DNA of 64,000 nt from Photobacterium sp. DA100 (GTDB lineage: Bacteria; Pseudomonadota; Gammaproteobacteria; Enterobacterales; Vibrionaceae): the NCBI RefSeq assembly GCF_029223585.1, contig NZ_CP119423.1, forward strand, positions 434,001 to 498,000. The letters are read 5' to 3'. The notes under the pieces were generated by a model. That model saw nothing but the letters and a program-made list of their open reading frames with translations, was not told where the DNA came from and did no database searches. The translations under genes and the position numbers were made by a program. This document shows positions 19,429 to 28,550 of this stretch, piece by piece; position 1 is the first letter of the stretch; every line of letters starts with the position of its first letter.

Positions 19429-20247
19429 TTAAAATAATTTTTCCATTTCTTCCGCGCGGGAAACGGCAGCACGCATTGCTTTTGCTACGGTATCACTAAG
19501 TTGGCACTCGTTGAAAGTACGGATTGCCTCAGCGGTTGTGCCGCCTTTCGATGTGACCTGCGCACGGAGTGTTGCCAAGTCGGTTTCCGGGTTGGCGACC
19601 ACCATTTCCGCCGCGCCGAGCGCCGACTGCTGCACCAGCATACGGGCTTGCTCGGCAGTAAAACCTTGCTTAATAGCTTCTTCCTGCATCGCTTCCATAA
19701 ACAGGAAGAAATAGGCCGGTGCACTGCCTGCAGCCGCAATAATACTGTTTATGCCTGACTCTTGCTCGACCCAGCATACCTCTCCGACAGCCTGCATTAA
19801 GCTTTCGGCAAATTGGCGGTCGTTAGGGTTAAGAGCGCTGGATGCATAAAGGCCGCTCATGCCCTTGCCGATCAGCGATGGGGTATTGGGCATCACGCGC
19901 ACCAGGTTTAGCTTGGTGGCCAGCATCTCATTCAATCGCTCGGCACCGATCCCGGCCGCAATGGAAATCACCAGTTTGCCGGAGAAGTCGAGGATCTGCA
20001 GCGGGCGGCAGACTTCTTCCATCAGTTGAGGCTTCACTGCCAGGACAATGACATCGGCATCCGAGGCGGCGCTCAGGTTATTGTCGGTGGTATGAATTCC
20101 GTAATCACGGGCCAGTGGCTCTCGACGGGCTGGGCTTGGTGCTGTAGCGGTGATTTTGTCTGGCGCATAGCCGCTGGCCACGAGGCCGGCGATGATAGAG
20201 CGGGCCATGTTACCGGCACCAATGAAGGCAATCGAGCGTTGTTCCAT
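19429..20247 (-). CDS. proC: Pyrroline-5-carboxylate reductase
   Basis: 272 residues. The N-terminal Rossmann motif is FIGAGNMARSIIAGL and the C-terminal ProC signature is VTSKGGTTAEAI. It performs the last step of proline synthesis, reducing P5C with NAD(P)H. ATG at 20247 follows AGAGGATGTAAC. It is the second gene of the conserved yggS-proC-yggT-yggU run. Confidence 0.97.
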   Translation of the reverse strand: MEQRSIAFIGAGNMARSIIAGLVASGYAPDKITATAPSPARREPLARDYGIHTTDNNLSAASDADVIVLAVKPQLMEEVCRPLQILDFSGKLVISIAAGIGAERLNEMLATKLNLVRVMPNTPSLIGKGMSGLYASSALNPNDRQFAESLMQAVGEVCWVEQESGINSIIAAAGSAPAYFFLFMEAMQEEAIKQGFTAEQARMLVQQSALGAAEMVVANPETDLATLRAQVTSKGGTTAEAIRTFNECQLSDTVAKAMRAAVSRAEEMEKLF

Positions 20248-20360
20248 GTTACATCCTCTGTGTTTTCAAGGCCGGGAAGGACAGTGGTGTCCTTCCTAGA
20301 CGTTAAAATTGTCAGGCTATTATATACCCAAGCGATGAAAGGGTGCTGAGTATAATTCGC

Positions 20361-21071
20361 TTACTGCTTGGCTGAATAATCGCGGGCACCAAAAATTGCG
20401 GTACCGATCCGGACGATGGTACTGCCTGCAGCGACGGCGGCATCGAGATCACCGCTCATGCCCATCGATAGGGTATCAAGTTGCGGGTGTTTGGCCTTGA
20501 GCTTGTCCATCGCCTCGGAGAGGCTGGAGAAGGCTGCCAGTTGGCTGTCATAGTCATCGGCCTTTTGCGGAATAGACATCAGGCCGCGCAATACTAGGTT
20601 CGGCATCGCCGCCACCTCGTCGGCCAGGGCAGCGACTTCGTCGAAAGCCAATCCCGATTTGGAATCCTCCCCGCTGGTGTTGACCTGAAGCAGGACATTG
20701 AGCGGGGGCATGTCGGCAGGGCGCTGCTCGCTCAGGCGGCGGGCTATCTTGGCGCGATCTACCGAGTGGACCCAGTCAAAGTGCTCGGCAATCGGGCGAG
20801 TTTTGTTGGACTGGATAGGGCCGATGAAGTGCCAGCTCAATGCTGGGCCGGCATCTTGCTGGGCAAAGTACTGGACCTTCTCGACGCCTTCCTGAACATA
20901 GTTTTCACCGAAAGCGCTATGGCCTGCGGCAATCGCTTCTTCGATGGCGGCAATAGGCTTGGTCTTGCTTACTGCAAGCAGTTGCACTGTTTCGGCATCT
21001 CTACCGCATTTTTCTGCTGCCAGGCCGATCTGGGTGATGACCTGTTCAATGTTTTGCTTGATACTATTCAT
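20361..21071 (-). CDS. yggS: Pyridoxal-phosphate homeostasis protein YggS (PLPBP)
   Basis: 236 residues. The PLP Lys is K36 in LLAVSKTKP, with the fold-type III barrel motifs FGENYVQEGVEKV, WHFIGPIQSNK and LSMGMSGDLDAAV. It binds PLP without a known catalytic activity and buffers vitamin B6. It is divergent from pilT, with start codons 23 bp apart, a layout seen across vibrios and pseudomonads. The 113-bp gap before proC contains a degenerate TATACCCAA repeat. Confidence 0.96.
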   Translation of the reverse strand: MNSIKQNIEQVITQIGLAAEKCGRDAETVQLLAVSKTKPIAAIEEAIAAGHSAFGENYVQEGVEKVQYFAQQDAGPALSWHFIGPIQSNKTRPIAEHFDWVHSVDRAKIARRLSEQRPADMPPLNVLLQVNTSGEDSKSGLAFDEVAALADEVAAMPNLVLRGLMSIPQKADDYDSQLAAFSSLSEAMDKLKAKHPQLDTLSMGMSGDLDAAVAAGSTIVRIGTAIFGARDYSAKQ

Positions 21072-21094
21072 AATTGATTCTGTGGGGAAAATTT

Positions 21095-22132
21095 ATGGAT
21101 ATCACCGAACTACTGGACTTTAGTGTAAAGCATAACGCCTCTGATCTGCACCTTTCTGCGGGGGTTCCGCCAATGATCCGTGTTGATGGTGATGTGCGCA
21201 AGCTGAGCCTGCCGGCCCTCGAGCACGGTGAAGTACACCGTCTGGTATTCGATATAATGAATGACGCCCAGCGGCGGGAGTTCGAAGAGCGGCTGGAAGT
21301 CGACTTTTCGTTCGAGTTGCCCGATGTCGGCCGCTTCCGTGTTAATGCCTTCAAGCAGGCACGCGGCAGCGCGGCGGTATTCAGAACCATCCCGGTTAGC
21401 ATTCCAACCCTGGAGTCGCTGGGAGTGCCTGATGTGTTCTATCAGATCGCCCAGTGCCAACGGGGCCTGGTGCTGGTGACAGGGGCAACGGGATCGGGTA
21501 AGTCCACCACCATCGCCGCGCTGGTGGATTACATCAACGAGAATTTCAACCGCCATATCCTGACCATTGAGGATCCGGTGGAGTTTGTCCATACCGGCAA
21601 GCGCTGCCTGATCAACCAGCGGGAGGTCCACCGCGATACCCACAGTTTCCATAATGCCCTGCGCTCTTCGCTACGTGAAGATCCGGATGTGATTGTGGTC
21701 GGTGAGCTGCGCGATCGTGAAACGATCAGCTTGGCACTGACGGCAGCAGAAACCGGGCATTTGGTGCTGGGTACCTTGCATACCAGCTCGGCGGCTAAGA
21801 CCGTTGATAGGGTTATCGATGTGTTCCCGGGCAACGACAAGGCGATGGTGCGCTCGATGTTGTCGGAGTCGCTCCGCGCCGTGGTATCGCAGAACCTGCT
21901 CAAGTGCACCAGTGGCGGCCGTATTGCCGCCCACGAGGTGATGATGGCAACCCCGGCGATCCGCAACCTGATCCGCGAAGATAAGGTGGCCCAGATGTTC
22001 TCGATGATCCAGACCGGCTCGGCGATGGGGATGCAGACTATGGAGCAGAGCGTCAAGATGTTGGTAGCCCAAGGGCTGGTTGATGCCGAGGAAGGCCGCC
22101 GGGTAGTTGATTCTGGCTTGTCGCAATTTTAG
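21095..22132 (+). CDS. pilT: Twitching motility ATPase PilT
   Basis: 345 residues. Walker A is GATGSGKST (130-138), with an Asp box, Walker B (DVIVVGELRD) and His box. The PilT-specific AIRNLIRE motif (288-295), required for retraction, is intact. It is a hexameric retraction motor at the base of type IV pili. The ATG at 21095 follows TGGGGAAA; an earlier ATG (21074) would overlap the promoter region and lacks family similarity. It is followed 15 bp later by pilU. Confidence 0.97.
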   Translation: MDITELLDFSVKHNASDLHLSAGVPPMIRVDGDVRKLSLPALEHGEVHRLVFDIMNDAQRREFEERLEVDFSFELPDVGRFRVNAFKQARGSAAVFRTIPVSIPTLESLGVPDVFYQIAQCQRGLVLVTGATGSGKSTTIAALVDYINENFNRHILTIEDPVEFVHTGKRCLINQREVHRDTHSFHNALRSSLREDPDVIVVGELRDRETISLALTAAETGHLVLGTLHTSSAAKTVDRVIDVFPGNDKAMVRSMLSESLRAVVSQNLLKCTSGGRIAAHEVMMATPAIRNLIREDKVAQMFSMIQTGSAMGMQTMEQSVKMLVAQGLVDAEEGRRVVDSGLSQF

Positions 22133-22147
22133 TGGGGAAAAATAGCA

Positions 22148-23254
22148 ATGACTTTGCAACACGCTCTCAACGAAATGGTCAGCCGCAAGGCGTCGGATCT
22201 CTACATTACAGTCGATTCCCCTTGCTTGCTGCGCATCGATGGCCACCTCCATCCGCTCGGCGAGACGCTTGATCTGCAGGCGGTCGAGCGGATGGTTGCC
22301 GAGGCGATGGACACCGGGCTGGAAGCGGAGTACCGCGCCAGCAAGGAAGCCAATTTTGCTCTGGTAAGGGGGGAATATCGTTTCCGGATCAGTGCGTTCT
22401 GGCAGCGTGAACTGCCGGGGATGGTGATCCGCCGCATCGAAACCGAGATCCCGGATATCTTCTCGCTCAATCTGCCGATGGACATGCAGAAGATGGCGCT
22501 GGCCAAACGCGGGCTGGTGCTGGTGGTGGGGGCGACCGGTTCGGGTAAGTCGACCTCAATGGCGGCGATGACCGGATACCGCAACGCCAACCGTAGCGGC
22601 CATATCCTGACTGTCGAAGACCCGATTGAGTTTGTCCACAAGCACAACAAGTGTATCGTCACCCAGCGCGAAGTAGGGCTGGATACCGAAAGCTACGAAG
22701 TTGCGCTGAAGAACTCCCTGCGCCAGGCGCCGGATATGATCCTGATCGGCGAGATCCGCACGCCCGAGACCATGGAGTATGCGATGAACTTCGCCGAGAC
22801 CGGCCACCTGTGTATGGCGACCCTTCATGCCAACAATGCCAACCAGGCGCTGGAGCGGATCCTGCATCTGGTCCCGAAAGAGCGGCGCGAGCAGTTCCTG
22901 TTCGATCTGTCGCTGAACCTCAAGTGCATCCTGGCCCAGCAGTTGATCCCCGATGCCCACGGTGTCGGTAGGCATGGGGCCTTCGAGCTGTTGATCAACA
23001 CCCCGCGGGTGGCCGATCTGATCCGCCGTGGTGAGCTGCATGAAATCAAAGAGGCAATGGCCAAGTCGAACGAGTCGGGCATGATGACCTTCGACCAGTC
23101 GCTCTATGAGCTCTACAGCGCCGGCAAGATCACCGAGCAAGATGCCTTGCACCACGCCGACTCGGCCAATGATCTGCGCCTGATGATCAAAGTCGGCAGC
23201 AAGAGCCAGCTTAGCAACAATTCGCTGTCTGGAGTGACGGTCGATATGGGGTAG
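22148..23254 (+). CDS. pilU: PilU, PilT-dependent retraction ATPase
   Basis: 368 residues. Walker A GATGSGKST is at 128-136 and Walker B is DMILIGEIR. In place of AIRNLIRE it has RVADLIRRGE, the pattern of PilU. PilU works with PilT to add retraction force and is not sufficient alone. The tail after residue 340 (QLSNNSLSGVTVDMG) is also typical. A terminator follows. Confidence 0.96.
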   Translation: MTLQHALNEMVSRKASDLYITVDSPCLLRIDGHLHPLGETLDLQAVERMVAEAMDTGLEAEYRASKEANFALVRGEYRFRISAFWQRELPGMVIRRIETEIPDIFSLNLPMDMQKMALAKRGLVLVVGATGSGKSTSMAAMTGYRNANRSGHILTVEDPIEFVHKHNKCIVTQREVGLDTESYEVALKNSLRQAPDMILIGEIRTPETMEYAMNFAETGHLCMATLHANNANQALERILHLVPKERREQFLFDLSLNLKCILAQQLIPDAHGVGRHGAFELLINTPRVADLIRRGELHEIKEAMAKSNESGMMTFDQSLYELYSAGKITEQDALHHADSANDLRLMIKVGSKSQLSNNSLSGVTVDMG

Positions 23255-23280
23255 ATCAACCGATCTGCCAGCGGTAAACC

Positions 23281-23318
23281 AAAAGCATTGGGGTTGCTAT
23301 GATCCTAATGCTTTTTTT
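23281..23318 (+). terminator. Terminator of pilTU
   Basis: A 9-bp stem AAAAGCATT/AATGCTTTT with a 16-nt internal loop partly paired by GGG/CCT, followed by seven T. Confidence 0.75.
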
Positions 23319-23378
23319 GTTGATCATTTTTTCTAAGATATTGAAATTAAACAGAATGAAAAATGACAGGGATATAAG

Positions 23379-23525
23379 TGTACAGCGATATGAGCTTTTG
23401 GGTTTAAATAGTCCAAAAGCTGTACAAGCTGATCGCCCCTTGAGCTTTGTGGGCCAGATAGCGGCAATGATTCAAGATCTTGGTCGGTGATCGCTTTGGG
23501 CTGTAAATATAGGAAAAAGCTGTAC
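23379..23525. repeat. Imperfect repeated hairpin in the pilU-ruvX gap
   Basis: AGCTTTTGG (23393-23401) and CCAAAAGCT (23413-23421) form a perfect 9-bp stem, extended by GTACAG/CTGTAC-like sequence. A degraded second copy occurs about 100 bp later (CGCTTTGGG at 23492, then AAAAAGCTGTACA at 23514-23526). No convincing gene is present in this 339-bp gap. Confidence 0.55.
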
Positions 23526-23551
23526 AGGTGAGAAGGGGAAGAGCGTGGTGG

Positions 23552-23583
23552 AAAAACCTAGGTTCTAGGAGCTAGAACCCAGG
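23552..23583 (-). terminator. Terminator of ruvX built from heptad repeats
   Basis: On the minus strand GGTTCTAG/CTAGAACC forms an 8-bp stem, then CTAGGTTTTT. The 28 bp at 23556-23583 divide into four 7-bp units (on the plus strand ACCTAGG, TTCTAGG, AGCTAGA, ACCCAGG) related to the arrays at 27217 and 39032. Confidence 0.65.
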
Positions 23584-23593
23584 CTCTGGTTTT

Positions 23594-24022
23594 TTACCCG
23601 TACTGCTGCTCGAACCAGCTCTCGAGGATAACCACGGCGGACTGCGAGTCGATATTGCCTTTGCTGAGGTTGCGGTAGCCGCCACGCTCGAACAGTTCGG
23701 TGCGGGCTTCGGCGGTGCTGAGACGCTCGTCATGCAGCTCCACCTGGCAGCCGAAGCGGCCGTGGAGGCGGTTGGCAAACTTCTTGGCTCGAGGGGTGAT
23801 GGCCTCAAGCTCGCCACCCTGCATATCAAGCGGCAGGCCGACAACCACTAAGTCAGGCTGCCATTCTTTGAGGATTTTTTCGATGTCATCCCAGTTCGGG
23901 ATCCCATCTCGCGCCTTCAGGGCGGCAAGCGGGCTGGCGGTGCCGGTCAGCTCTTGGCCGATGGCGACACCGATACTTTTCGTACCGTAATCAAAAGCGA
24001 GTACGCTGCGAGATTGACTCAT
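23594..24022 (-). CDS. ruvX: RuvX / YqgF, Holliday-junction-resolvase-fold nuclease for 16S rRNA maturation
   Basis: 142 residues. The N-terminal [13 protein letters not shown] (10-22) carries the first catalytic Asp of the RNase H-like fold. DLVVVGLP and DERLSTAEA carry further acidic residues. Family members process the 5' end of 16S rRNA; the resolvase name is historical. It overlaps yqgE by 4 bp (ATGA). It ends 340 bp from pilU in convergent orientation. Confidence 0.95.
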   Translation of the reverse strand: MSQSRSVLAFDYGTKSIGVAIGQELTGTASPLAALKARDGIPNWDDIEKILKEWQPDLVVVGLPLDMQGGELEAITPRAKKFANRLHGRFGCQVELHDERLSTAEARTELFERGGYRNLSKGNIDSQSAVVILESWFEQQYG

Positions 24023-24582
24023 GCGTGTCCTTGTTCTGTAGAAAGGTGGGCGGCACTAATACCCAGTTGGGCAATGGCCTTGTTCCAGCGTTCGTTGACC
24101 GGGGTGTTGAACACCACATCGGTATTGGCTTCTGTTGTCAGCCAGACATTTTCAATCAGCTCTTGCTCGAGTTGTCCGGCATCCCAGCCGGCGTAGCCGA
24201 GGGCGACCAGAAAATTATCCGGTGATTCACTGGTACCGAGCAGCGAGAGGATATCCTTGGAAGTGGTGATAGAGACCTCGTCGGTGACATCGATGCTCGA
24301 GCTCAACCGGCCAACCCGGTTATGCAAGACAAAACCGCGATCGGCAGATACCGGACCACCATTGAACACCGGTTGGTCAAGGCAAGCAGGATCCCTGACG
24401 GGCAGCTCGCGTTCAATCTCAATTTGATCGAGCATGTTGCCTACCGAAATTTCAATCGGCAGGTTAATGACGATACCCATTGCACCTTCGTCGTTGTGCT
24501 CGCAAATGTAGACAACACTTCCTTTGAAATTCGGATCTTGCATGCTCGGCATGGCTACCAGAAAGTGGTTAGTCAAGTTCAT
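24019..24582 (-). CDS. yqgE: UPF0301 / AlgH family protein YqgE
   Basis: 187 residues beginning [20 protein letters not shown], with [18 protein letters not shown], the family hallmark. The protein is cytosolic. AlgH in Pseudomonas was linked to alginate regulation, but the molecular function is unknown. It is translationally coupled to ruvX and lies 146 bp after gshB, with a hairpin between them. Confidence 0.95.
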   Translation of the reverse strand: MNLTNHFLVAMPSMQDPNFKGSVVYICEHNDEGAMGIVINLPIEISVGNMLDQIEIERELPVRDPACLDQPVFNGGPVSADRGFVLHNRVGRLSSSIDVTDEVSITTSKDILSLLGTSESPDNFLVALGYAGWDAGQLEQELIENVWLTTEANTDVVFNTPVNERWNKAIAQLGISAAHLSTEQGHA

Positions 24583-24670
24583 GGGAAGATACCTACAACC
24601 GATCGACTTACTTACAGTATGCCGACTAATTAACAGAATTGGTATTAATGGGAGAGGATTTTGAAAATTA

Positions 24671-24710
24671 ATGCAACCCCATCAATGCCGCATCGGAGGG
24701 GCATTGAGGG
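24671..24710 (-). terminator. Hairpin between gshB and yqgE
   Basis: On the minus strand ACCCCTCAATGCC pairs with GGCATTGATGGGGT with one bulged base. The following sequence (TGCATTAATTTTC) has only a weak T-run, so this may attenuate rather than stop transcription. Confidence 0.45.
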
Positions 24711-24728
24711 GTGCGTCGTTTTGCAATA

Positions 24729-25676
24729 TTACGCGTTGATGCGTCGCTCGATAGCATCCATCAGCTTGCCGGTGATCGAGATATCAAACGCCGCCTCGAT
24801 TTCGCGGATACAGGTCGGGCTGGTGACATTGATTTCAGTGAGCTTGTCGCCGATCACATCAAGACCAACGAAGATCAGGCCTTTCTCCTTCAGTACCGGA
24901 GCGACTGTTTCTGCGATCTTGCGGTCGGTTTCGCTGATAGGGCGGGCTTCGCCCCGGCCGCCAGCGGCCAGGTTGCCACGGGTTTCCCCTTTGGCCGGAA
25001 TTCGTGCCAGGCAGTAAGGCATCGGCTCGCCGTCCACCACCAGGATGCGCTTGTCACCGTTGCTGATATCTGGCACGAAAGTCTGTGCCATGCAGAAGTT
25101 CTGGCCGTGGTTGGTCAGGGTTTCGATGATCACCGAGACGTTCGGATCGCCCTTCATGACACGGAAGATCGACGAGCCGCCCATGCCGTCGAGCGGCTTG
25201 AGGATCACATCGCCGTGCTTTTGGTGGAACGCTCTGATCTTGTCTGCACTGCGGGTAACCACGGTAGTTGGGGTCAGATCAGGGAACCAAGCCGTGAACA
25301 GTTTCTCGTTGCAGTCTCGCAAGCTTTCTGGCTTGTTGACGATCAGCGCGCCTTCATCTTCGGCGCGCTCGAGGATGTAAGTGGCATAAATATATTCGGT
25401 GTCGAAAGGCGGATCTTTACGCATCAATACGGCGTCAAGATCGGACAGCGCGATCTCCTGCTCGTTATGGAACTCGAACCAGCCGGTAGGATCTTCTTTC
25501 AGGCTAACGACACGGGTACGGGCCATGGCTTTGCCTTGTTCCAGTGACAGGTCGTTCATTTCCATATAGTGGATTTCCCAACCACGGCGCTGGGCTTCCA
25601 GCATCATGGCAAAGCTGGAGTCTTTTTTGATGTTGATAGACTCGATAGGGTCCATCACGATACCCAGTTTGATCAT
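24729..25676 (-). CDS. gshB: Glutathione synthetase
   Basis: 315 residues of the bacterial ATP-grasp type. MIKLGIVMDPIESINIKKDS is the conserved N-terminus. LKPLDGMGGSSIFR is the ATP-loop, and the C-terminal INVTSPTCIREIE binds metal and substrate. It joins gamma-glutamylcysteine and glycine. It lies in the conserved metK-sprT-rsmE-gshB-yqgE-ruvX run, 33 bp after rsmE. Its product serves enzymes such as the GST at 9055. Confidence 0.97.
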   Translation of the reverse strand: MIKLGIVMDPIESINIKKDSSFAMMLEAQRRGWEIHYMEMNDLSLEQGKAMARTRVVSLKEDPTGWFEFHNEQEIALSDLDAVLMRKDPPFDTEYIYATYILERAEDEGALIVNKPESLRDCNEKLFTAWFPDLTPTTVVTRSADKIRAFHQKHGDVILKPLDGMGGSSIFRVMKGDPNVSVIIETLTNHGQNFCMAQTFVPDISNGDKRILVVDGEPMPYCLARIPAKGETRGNLAAGGRGEARPISETDRKIAETVAPVLKEKGLIFVGLDVIGDKLTEINVTSPTCIREIEAAFDISITGKLMDAIERRINA

Positions 25677-25709
25677 TGCTTTCTCCTAATTATTTCCCTT
25701 GGGTGAGCG

Positions 25710-26441
25710 TTAGCCTAGATCGCCGAAGCGGACTTGCAGGGCTGTGATTGCTGTCATCGCGGCAGTCTCGGTACGGAGAACACGCGGGCCAAGCAGGATT
25801 TCGTCGAATTTGTACTGTTCGGTCATGCTGATCTCTTCAGCAGACAGGCCGCCTTCCGGACCAATCAGCAGCCGGACCTTGCTGACAGGTGCCGGCAGGG
25901 TGTTGATCGAGTAGTTGGCACGCGGGTGCAGGTTGAGCTTGAGGCCATCGTATTGCTCGGCGCACCAGTCCTCCAGTTTCATGATCGGGCGAATTTCCGG
26001 TACCGTGTTGCGACCACACTGCTCGCAGGCGCTGATGGCGATCTTCTGCCACTGCTGAAGTTTTTTCTCGAAACGCTCAGCATTCAGTTTTACTCCGCAA
26101 CGCTCTGAAATCAGTGGAGTAATGGTGTTGACGCCAAGCTCAACCGATTTCTGGATGGTAAATTCCATCTTCTCACCACGAGAAACCACCTGGCCTAGGT
26201 GGATATCCAGCGGGGATTCGACACTGTTCTCAATACGTGCCTGGATCTCCACTTCCACACTTTTCTTGCTGGCATTGGTGATCACTGCCGGGAACTCGGC
26301 ATTGCTGCCGTCAAAAAGCAGGACTTCCTGGCCGGCCTGCATGCGCATGACACGGCCGACATGGTTGGCGGCCTCTTCGCTGAGCATAACGGTTCCAGAG
26401 CCTGGCAATGGTTCTGGGTGGTAAATACGTGGGATTCTCAT
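25710..26441 (-). CDS. rsmE: 16S rRNA m3U1498 methyltransferase RsmE
   Basis: 243 residues, starting [17 protein letters not shown]-like N-terminal domain is followed by a SPOUT knot with [14 protein letters not shown] and [11 protein letters not shown], the SAM-binding trefoil motifs. The start at 26441 matches the family; 26459 adds six residues. In E. coli and many vibrios endA (or dns) precedes rsmE; here only 120 bp separate it from sprT. Confidence 0.96.
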   Translation of the reverse strand: MRIPRIYHPEPLPGSGTVMLSEEAANHVGRVMRMQAGQEVLLFDGSNAEFPAVITNASKKSVEVEIQARIENSVESPLDIHLGQVVSRGEKMEFTIQKSVELGVNTITPLISERCGVKLNAERFEKKLQQWQKIAISACEQCGRNTVPEIRPIMKLEDWCAEQYDGLKLNLHPRANYSINTLPAPVSKVRLLIGPEGGLSAEEISMTEQYKFDEILLGPRVLRTETAAMTAITALQVRFGDLG

Positions 26442-26561
26442 GGCTATCTTGTAACCCATTGGTTGTAGTCTGGCTGCATTATATCAACTCTCCCGCTGAT
26501 TGCAGGCGGTTGGTAAATAGATGGACGCTGGATAGACGAAAAACAAGGGCAAGAGGGAAAT

Positions 26562-27068
26562 TTAGCCGCGAGTCGATAATCGCCCTTGCTGCTGGAAGGC
26601 CAGTGTGTGCCCGCATTGGCGGCAGCGGTAGTGGGCTTGGCCTCGTTGGACTCTGTTGTGACGGCGAACCGTCATTTGGTGTTCGCCGCACTGGCAGCGG
26701 TAGAGGAAGGTCTGGCCCTGTACCGAGCTGACATCGAAGCTGTGGGTGGTGCGCGGCGTAACGCCGAAGACTTCCTGCATAATGACCTGCCACTCCCTGC
26801 CGTGCGGGCGAACCTTGCCAAACAGCTTGAACACCACCAGGTGAGCCACTTCGTGCGGCACGACCTCACTGAGGAAGGCCTCTGGGTTCTCTTCCAGCAG
26901 CACAGGATTGAAACGGACTTCCCAGCCTTGAAGCCGAGCGCTGCCGGCAATCTTGCCGCGCTGGCTAAAGCGGACTTCGGGCATCGCGAGGCGTTTGTTG
27001 AGGCGCCGGTTGGCTTGGTCGATGCATTGCCTCACGCGGTCGATAACTTGGTGTTGCAGGGCGGTCAT
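26562..27068 (-). CDS. sprT: SprT family zinc metalloprotease-like protein
   Basis: 168 residues. The SprT-like HEVAH motif is at 72-76 with a third metal ligand later (GREWQVIM region). A C-terminal zinc ribbon is made by CQCG and CRQCG. The fold matches the eukaryotic Spartan protease domain; no physiological function is known in bacteria. It is followed by rsmE directly. Upstream lies a 250-bp repeat-rich gap after metK. Confidence 0.92.
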   Translation of the reverse strand: MTALQHQVIDRVRQCIDQANRRLNKRLAMPEVRFSQRGKIAGSARLQGWEVRFNPVLLEENPEAFLSEVVPHEVAHLVVFKLFGKVRPHGREWQVIMQEVFGVTPRTTHSFDVSSVQGQTFLYRCQCGEHQMTVRRHNRVQRGQAHYRCRQCGHTLAFQQQGRLSTRG

Positions 27069-27099
27069 GGTCTTTCCAAGGCTTGCTGGTGGAGGTGGG

Positions 27100-27251
27100 G
27101 AGTATAGGTGGAAGAGCGGCGGGAGGGAAGAGCGGCCCTAGGCACGGGGCCCTAGGAAAAGCGAAAACGAGGTCCTTGGAAGAGCTTGACATCGATTAGC
27201 CAGTAGAAACGCTTTTGGACCCAGGGCCCAGGGCCCAGGGCCCAGGACCCA
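27100..27251. repeat. Composite repeat element 3' of metK (heptads plus conserved block)
   Basis: Five 7-bp units at 27217-27251 read GGACCCA, three GGGCCCA, and GGACCCA. Next to them is TTGACATCGATTAGC (27187-27201). Further left are repeated GGAAGAGCG-like words and two CCTAGG-centred sequences, one of them CCTAGGAAAAGCG. The same blocks in the same order occur at 38937-39128. Confidence 0.8.
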
Positions 27252-27261
27252 ACTTTAAAAA

Positions 27262-27288
27262 CAAAAAAGGAAGCCGAAGCTTCCTTTT
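27262..27288 (-). terminator. Terminator of metK
   Basis: On the minus strand AAAAGGAAGC/GCTTCCTTTT closes a C(TTCG)G tetraloop, followed by T. The tetraloop makes it unusually stable. Confidence 0.88.
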
Positions 27289-27321
27289 TGCAACCAGACT
27301 GTATCTGACAAACTTAGGCGC

Positions 27322-28476
27322 TTACTTGATGTTAGCGAAGTCGCGTAGGATGTCAGCTTTGTCAGTTTTTTCCCAAGGGAACTCTTCACGACCGAAGTGA
27401 CCGTATGCCGCAGTCTTCTTGTACATTGGCTTAAGCAGGTCAAGCATTTCGATCAGGCCGTATGGGCGCAGGTCGAAGTGCTGGCGTACCGCTTCAACGA
27501 TGATGTCGTGCGATACTTTCTCGGTACCGAATGTTTCGATCATGATAGATGTTGGATCAGCAATACCGATTGCGTAAGAAAGCTGGATTTCACAACGGTC
27601 AGCCATGCCAGCCGCGATGATGTTCTTCGCTACGTAACGTGCTGCGTAGGCTGCTGAACGGTCAACTTTCGATGGATCTTTACCGGAGAATGCACCGCCA
27701 CCGTGACGTGCTGCGCCGCCGTAGGTGTCAACGATGATCTTGCGGCCAGTCAGGCCACAGTCACCCATTGGGCCACCGATAACGAAACGGCCGGTCGGGT
27801 TGATGAAGTACTTGGTGTCTTTGTTCAGCCACTCAGCAGGCAGTACCGGCTTGATGATTTCTTCCATTACTGCTTCTTGCAGTACAGGTAGTTCGATGCT
27901 GTCGCAGTGCTGGGTTGAAAGTACTACCGCATCGATACCAACGATTTTGCCTTGGTCGTAGGCAAACGTCACCTGGCTTTTCGCATCAGGGCGAAGCCAA
28001 GGTAGGGCACCGTTCTTACGTACTTTTGCTTGGCGCTCTACCAGGCGGTGAGCGTAAGTAACAGGCGCTGGCATCAGTACGTCAGTTTCGTTGGTCGCGT
28101 AACCGAACATGATACCCTGGTCACCGGCACCCAGCTCGCGCGGGTCTTCGCGGTCAACACCCTGGTTGATGTCTGGAGACTGCTTGCCGATTGCGCTCAG
28201 TACCGCACAAGAGTTGGCATCGAAGCCCATGTCTGAGTGTACGTAGCCGATTTCACGAACGGTTTCACGGGTTAGCTCTTCGATGTCAACCCAAGCAGAG
28301 GTAGTGATTTCACCACCAACCATCACCATACCGGTTTTTACGTAAGTCTCACACGCAACACGTGCTTTCGGATCTTGCTCTAAGATCGCATCCAATACTG
28401 CATCTGAAATCTGATCTGCAATTTTATCTGGATGACCTTCTGATACCGACTCAGAAGTAAACAGGTGCTTCGACAT
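27322..28476 (-). CDS. metK: S-adenosylmethionine synthetase
   Basis: 384 residues, identical in length to E. coli MetK. It starts [18 protein letters not shown] with the ATP-binding His. [12 protein letters not shown] and [20 protein letters not shown] are the family signatures. It makes AdoMet from methionine and ATP. The ATG at 28476 was preferred over 28542 on family length. The upstream region carries a run of six octamers resembling MetJ boxes. Codon use is strongly biased, as expected for a highly expressed gene. Confidence 0.98.
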   Translation of the reverse strand: MSKHLFTSESVSEGHPDKIADQISDAVLDAILEQDPKARVACETYVKTGMVMVGGEITTSAWVDIEELTRETVREIGYVHSDMGFDANSCAVLSAIGKQSPDINQGVDREDPRELGAGDQGIMFGYATNETDVLMPAPVTYAHRLVERQAKVRKNGALPWLRPDAKSQVTFAYDQGKIVGIDAVVLSTQHCDSIELPVLQEAVMEEIIKPVLPAEWLNKDTKYFINPTGRFVIGGPMGDCGLTGRKIIVDTYGGAARHGGGAFSGKDPSKVDRSAAYAARYVAKNIIAAGMADRCEIQLSYAIGIADPTSIMIETFGTEKVSHDIIVEAVRQHFDLRPYGLIEMLDLLKPMYKKTAAYGHFGREEFPWEKTDKADILRDFANIK

Positions 28477-28550
28477 GAGCGCTCCCATAAATATATGTGT
28501 TAGTTGATGTTGTTGGGCTCTATAACCATGCTTGATGGTCACATACTTGC

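Noticed and set aside
23299..23490. 63-codon ORF after pilU
   Set aside because: Its start lies inside the pilU terminator, there is no ribosome site, and the region is repeat-rich.
24711..25547. 278-codon plus-strand ORF antisense to gshB
   Set aside because: gshB on the minus strand is a full-length recognised family; the antisense product matches nothing I recognise.
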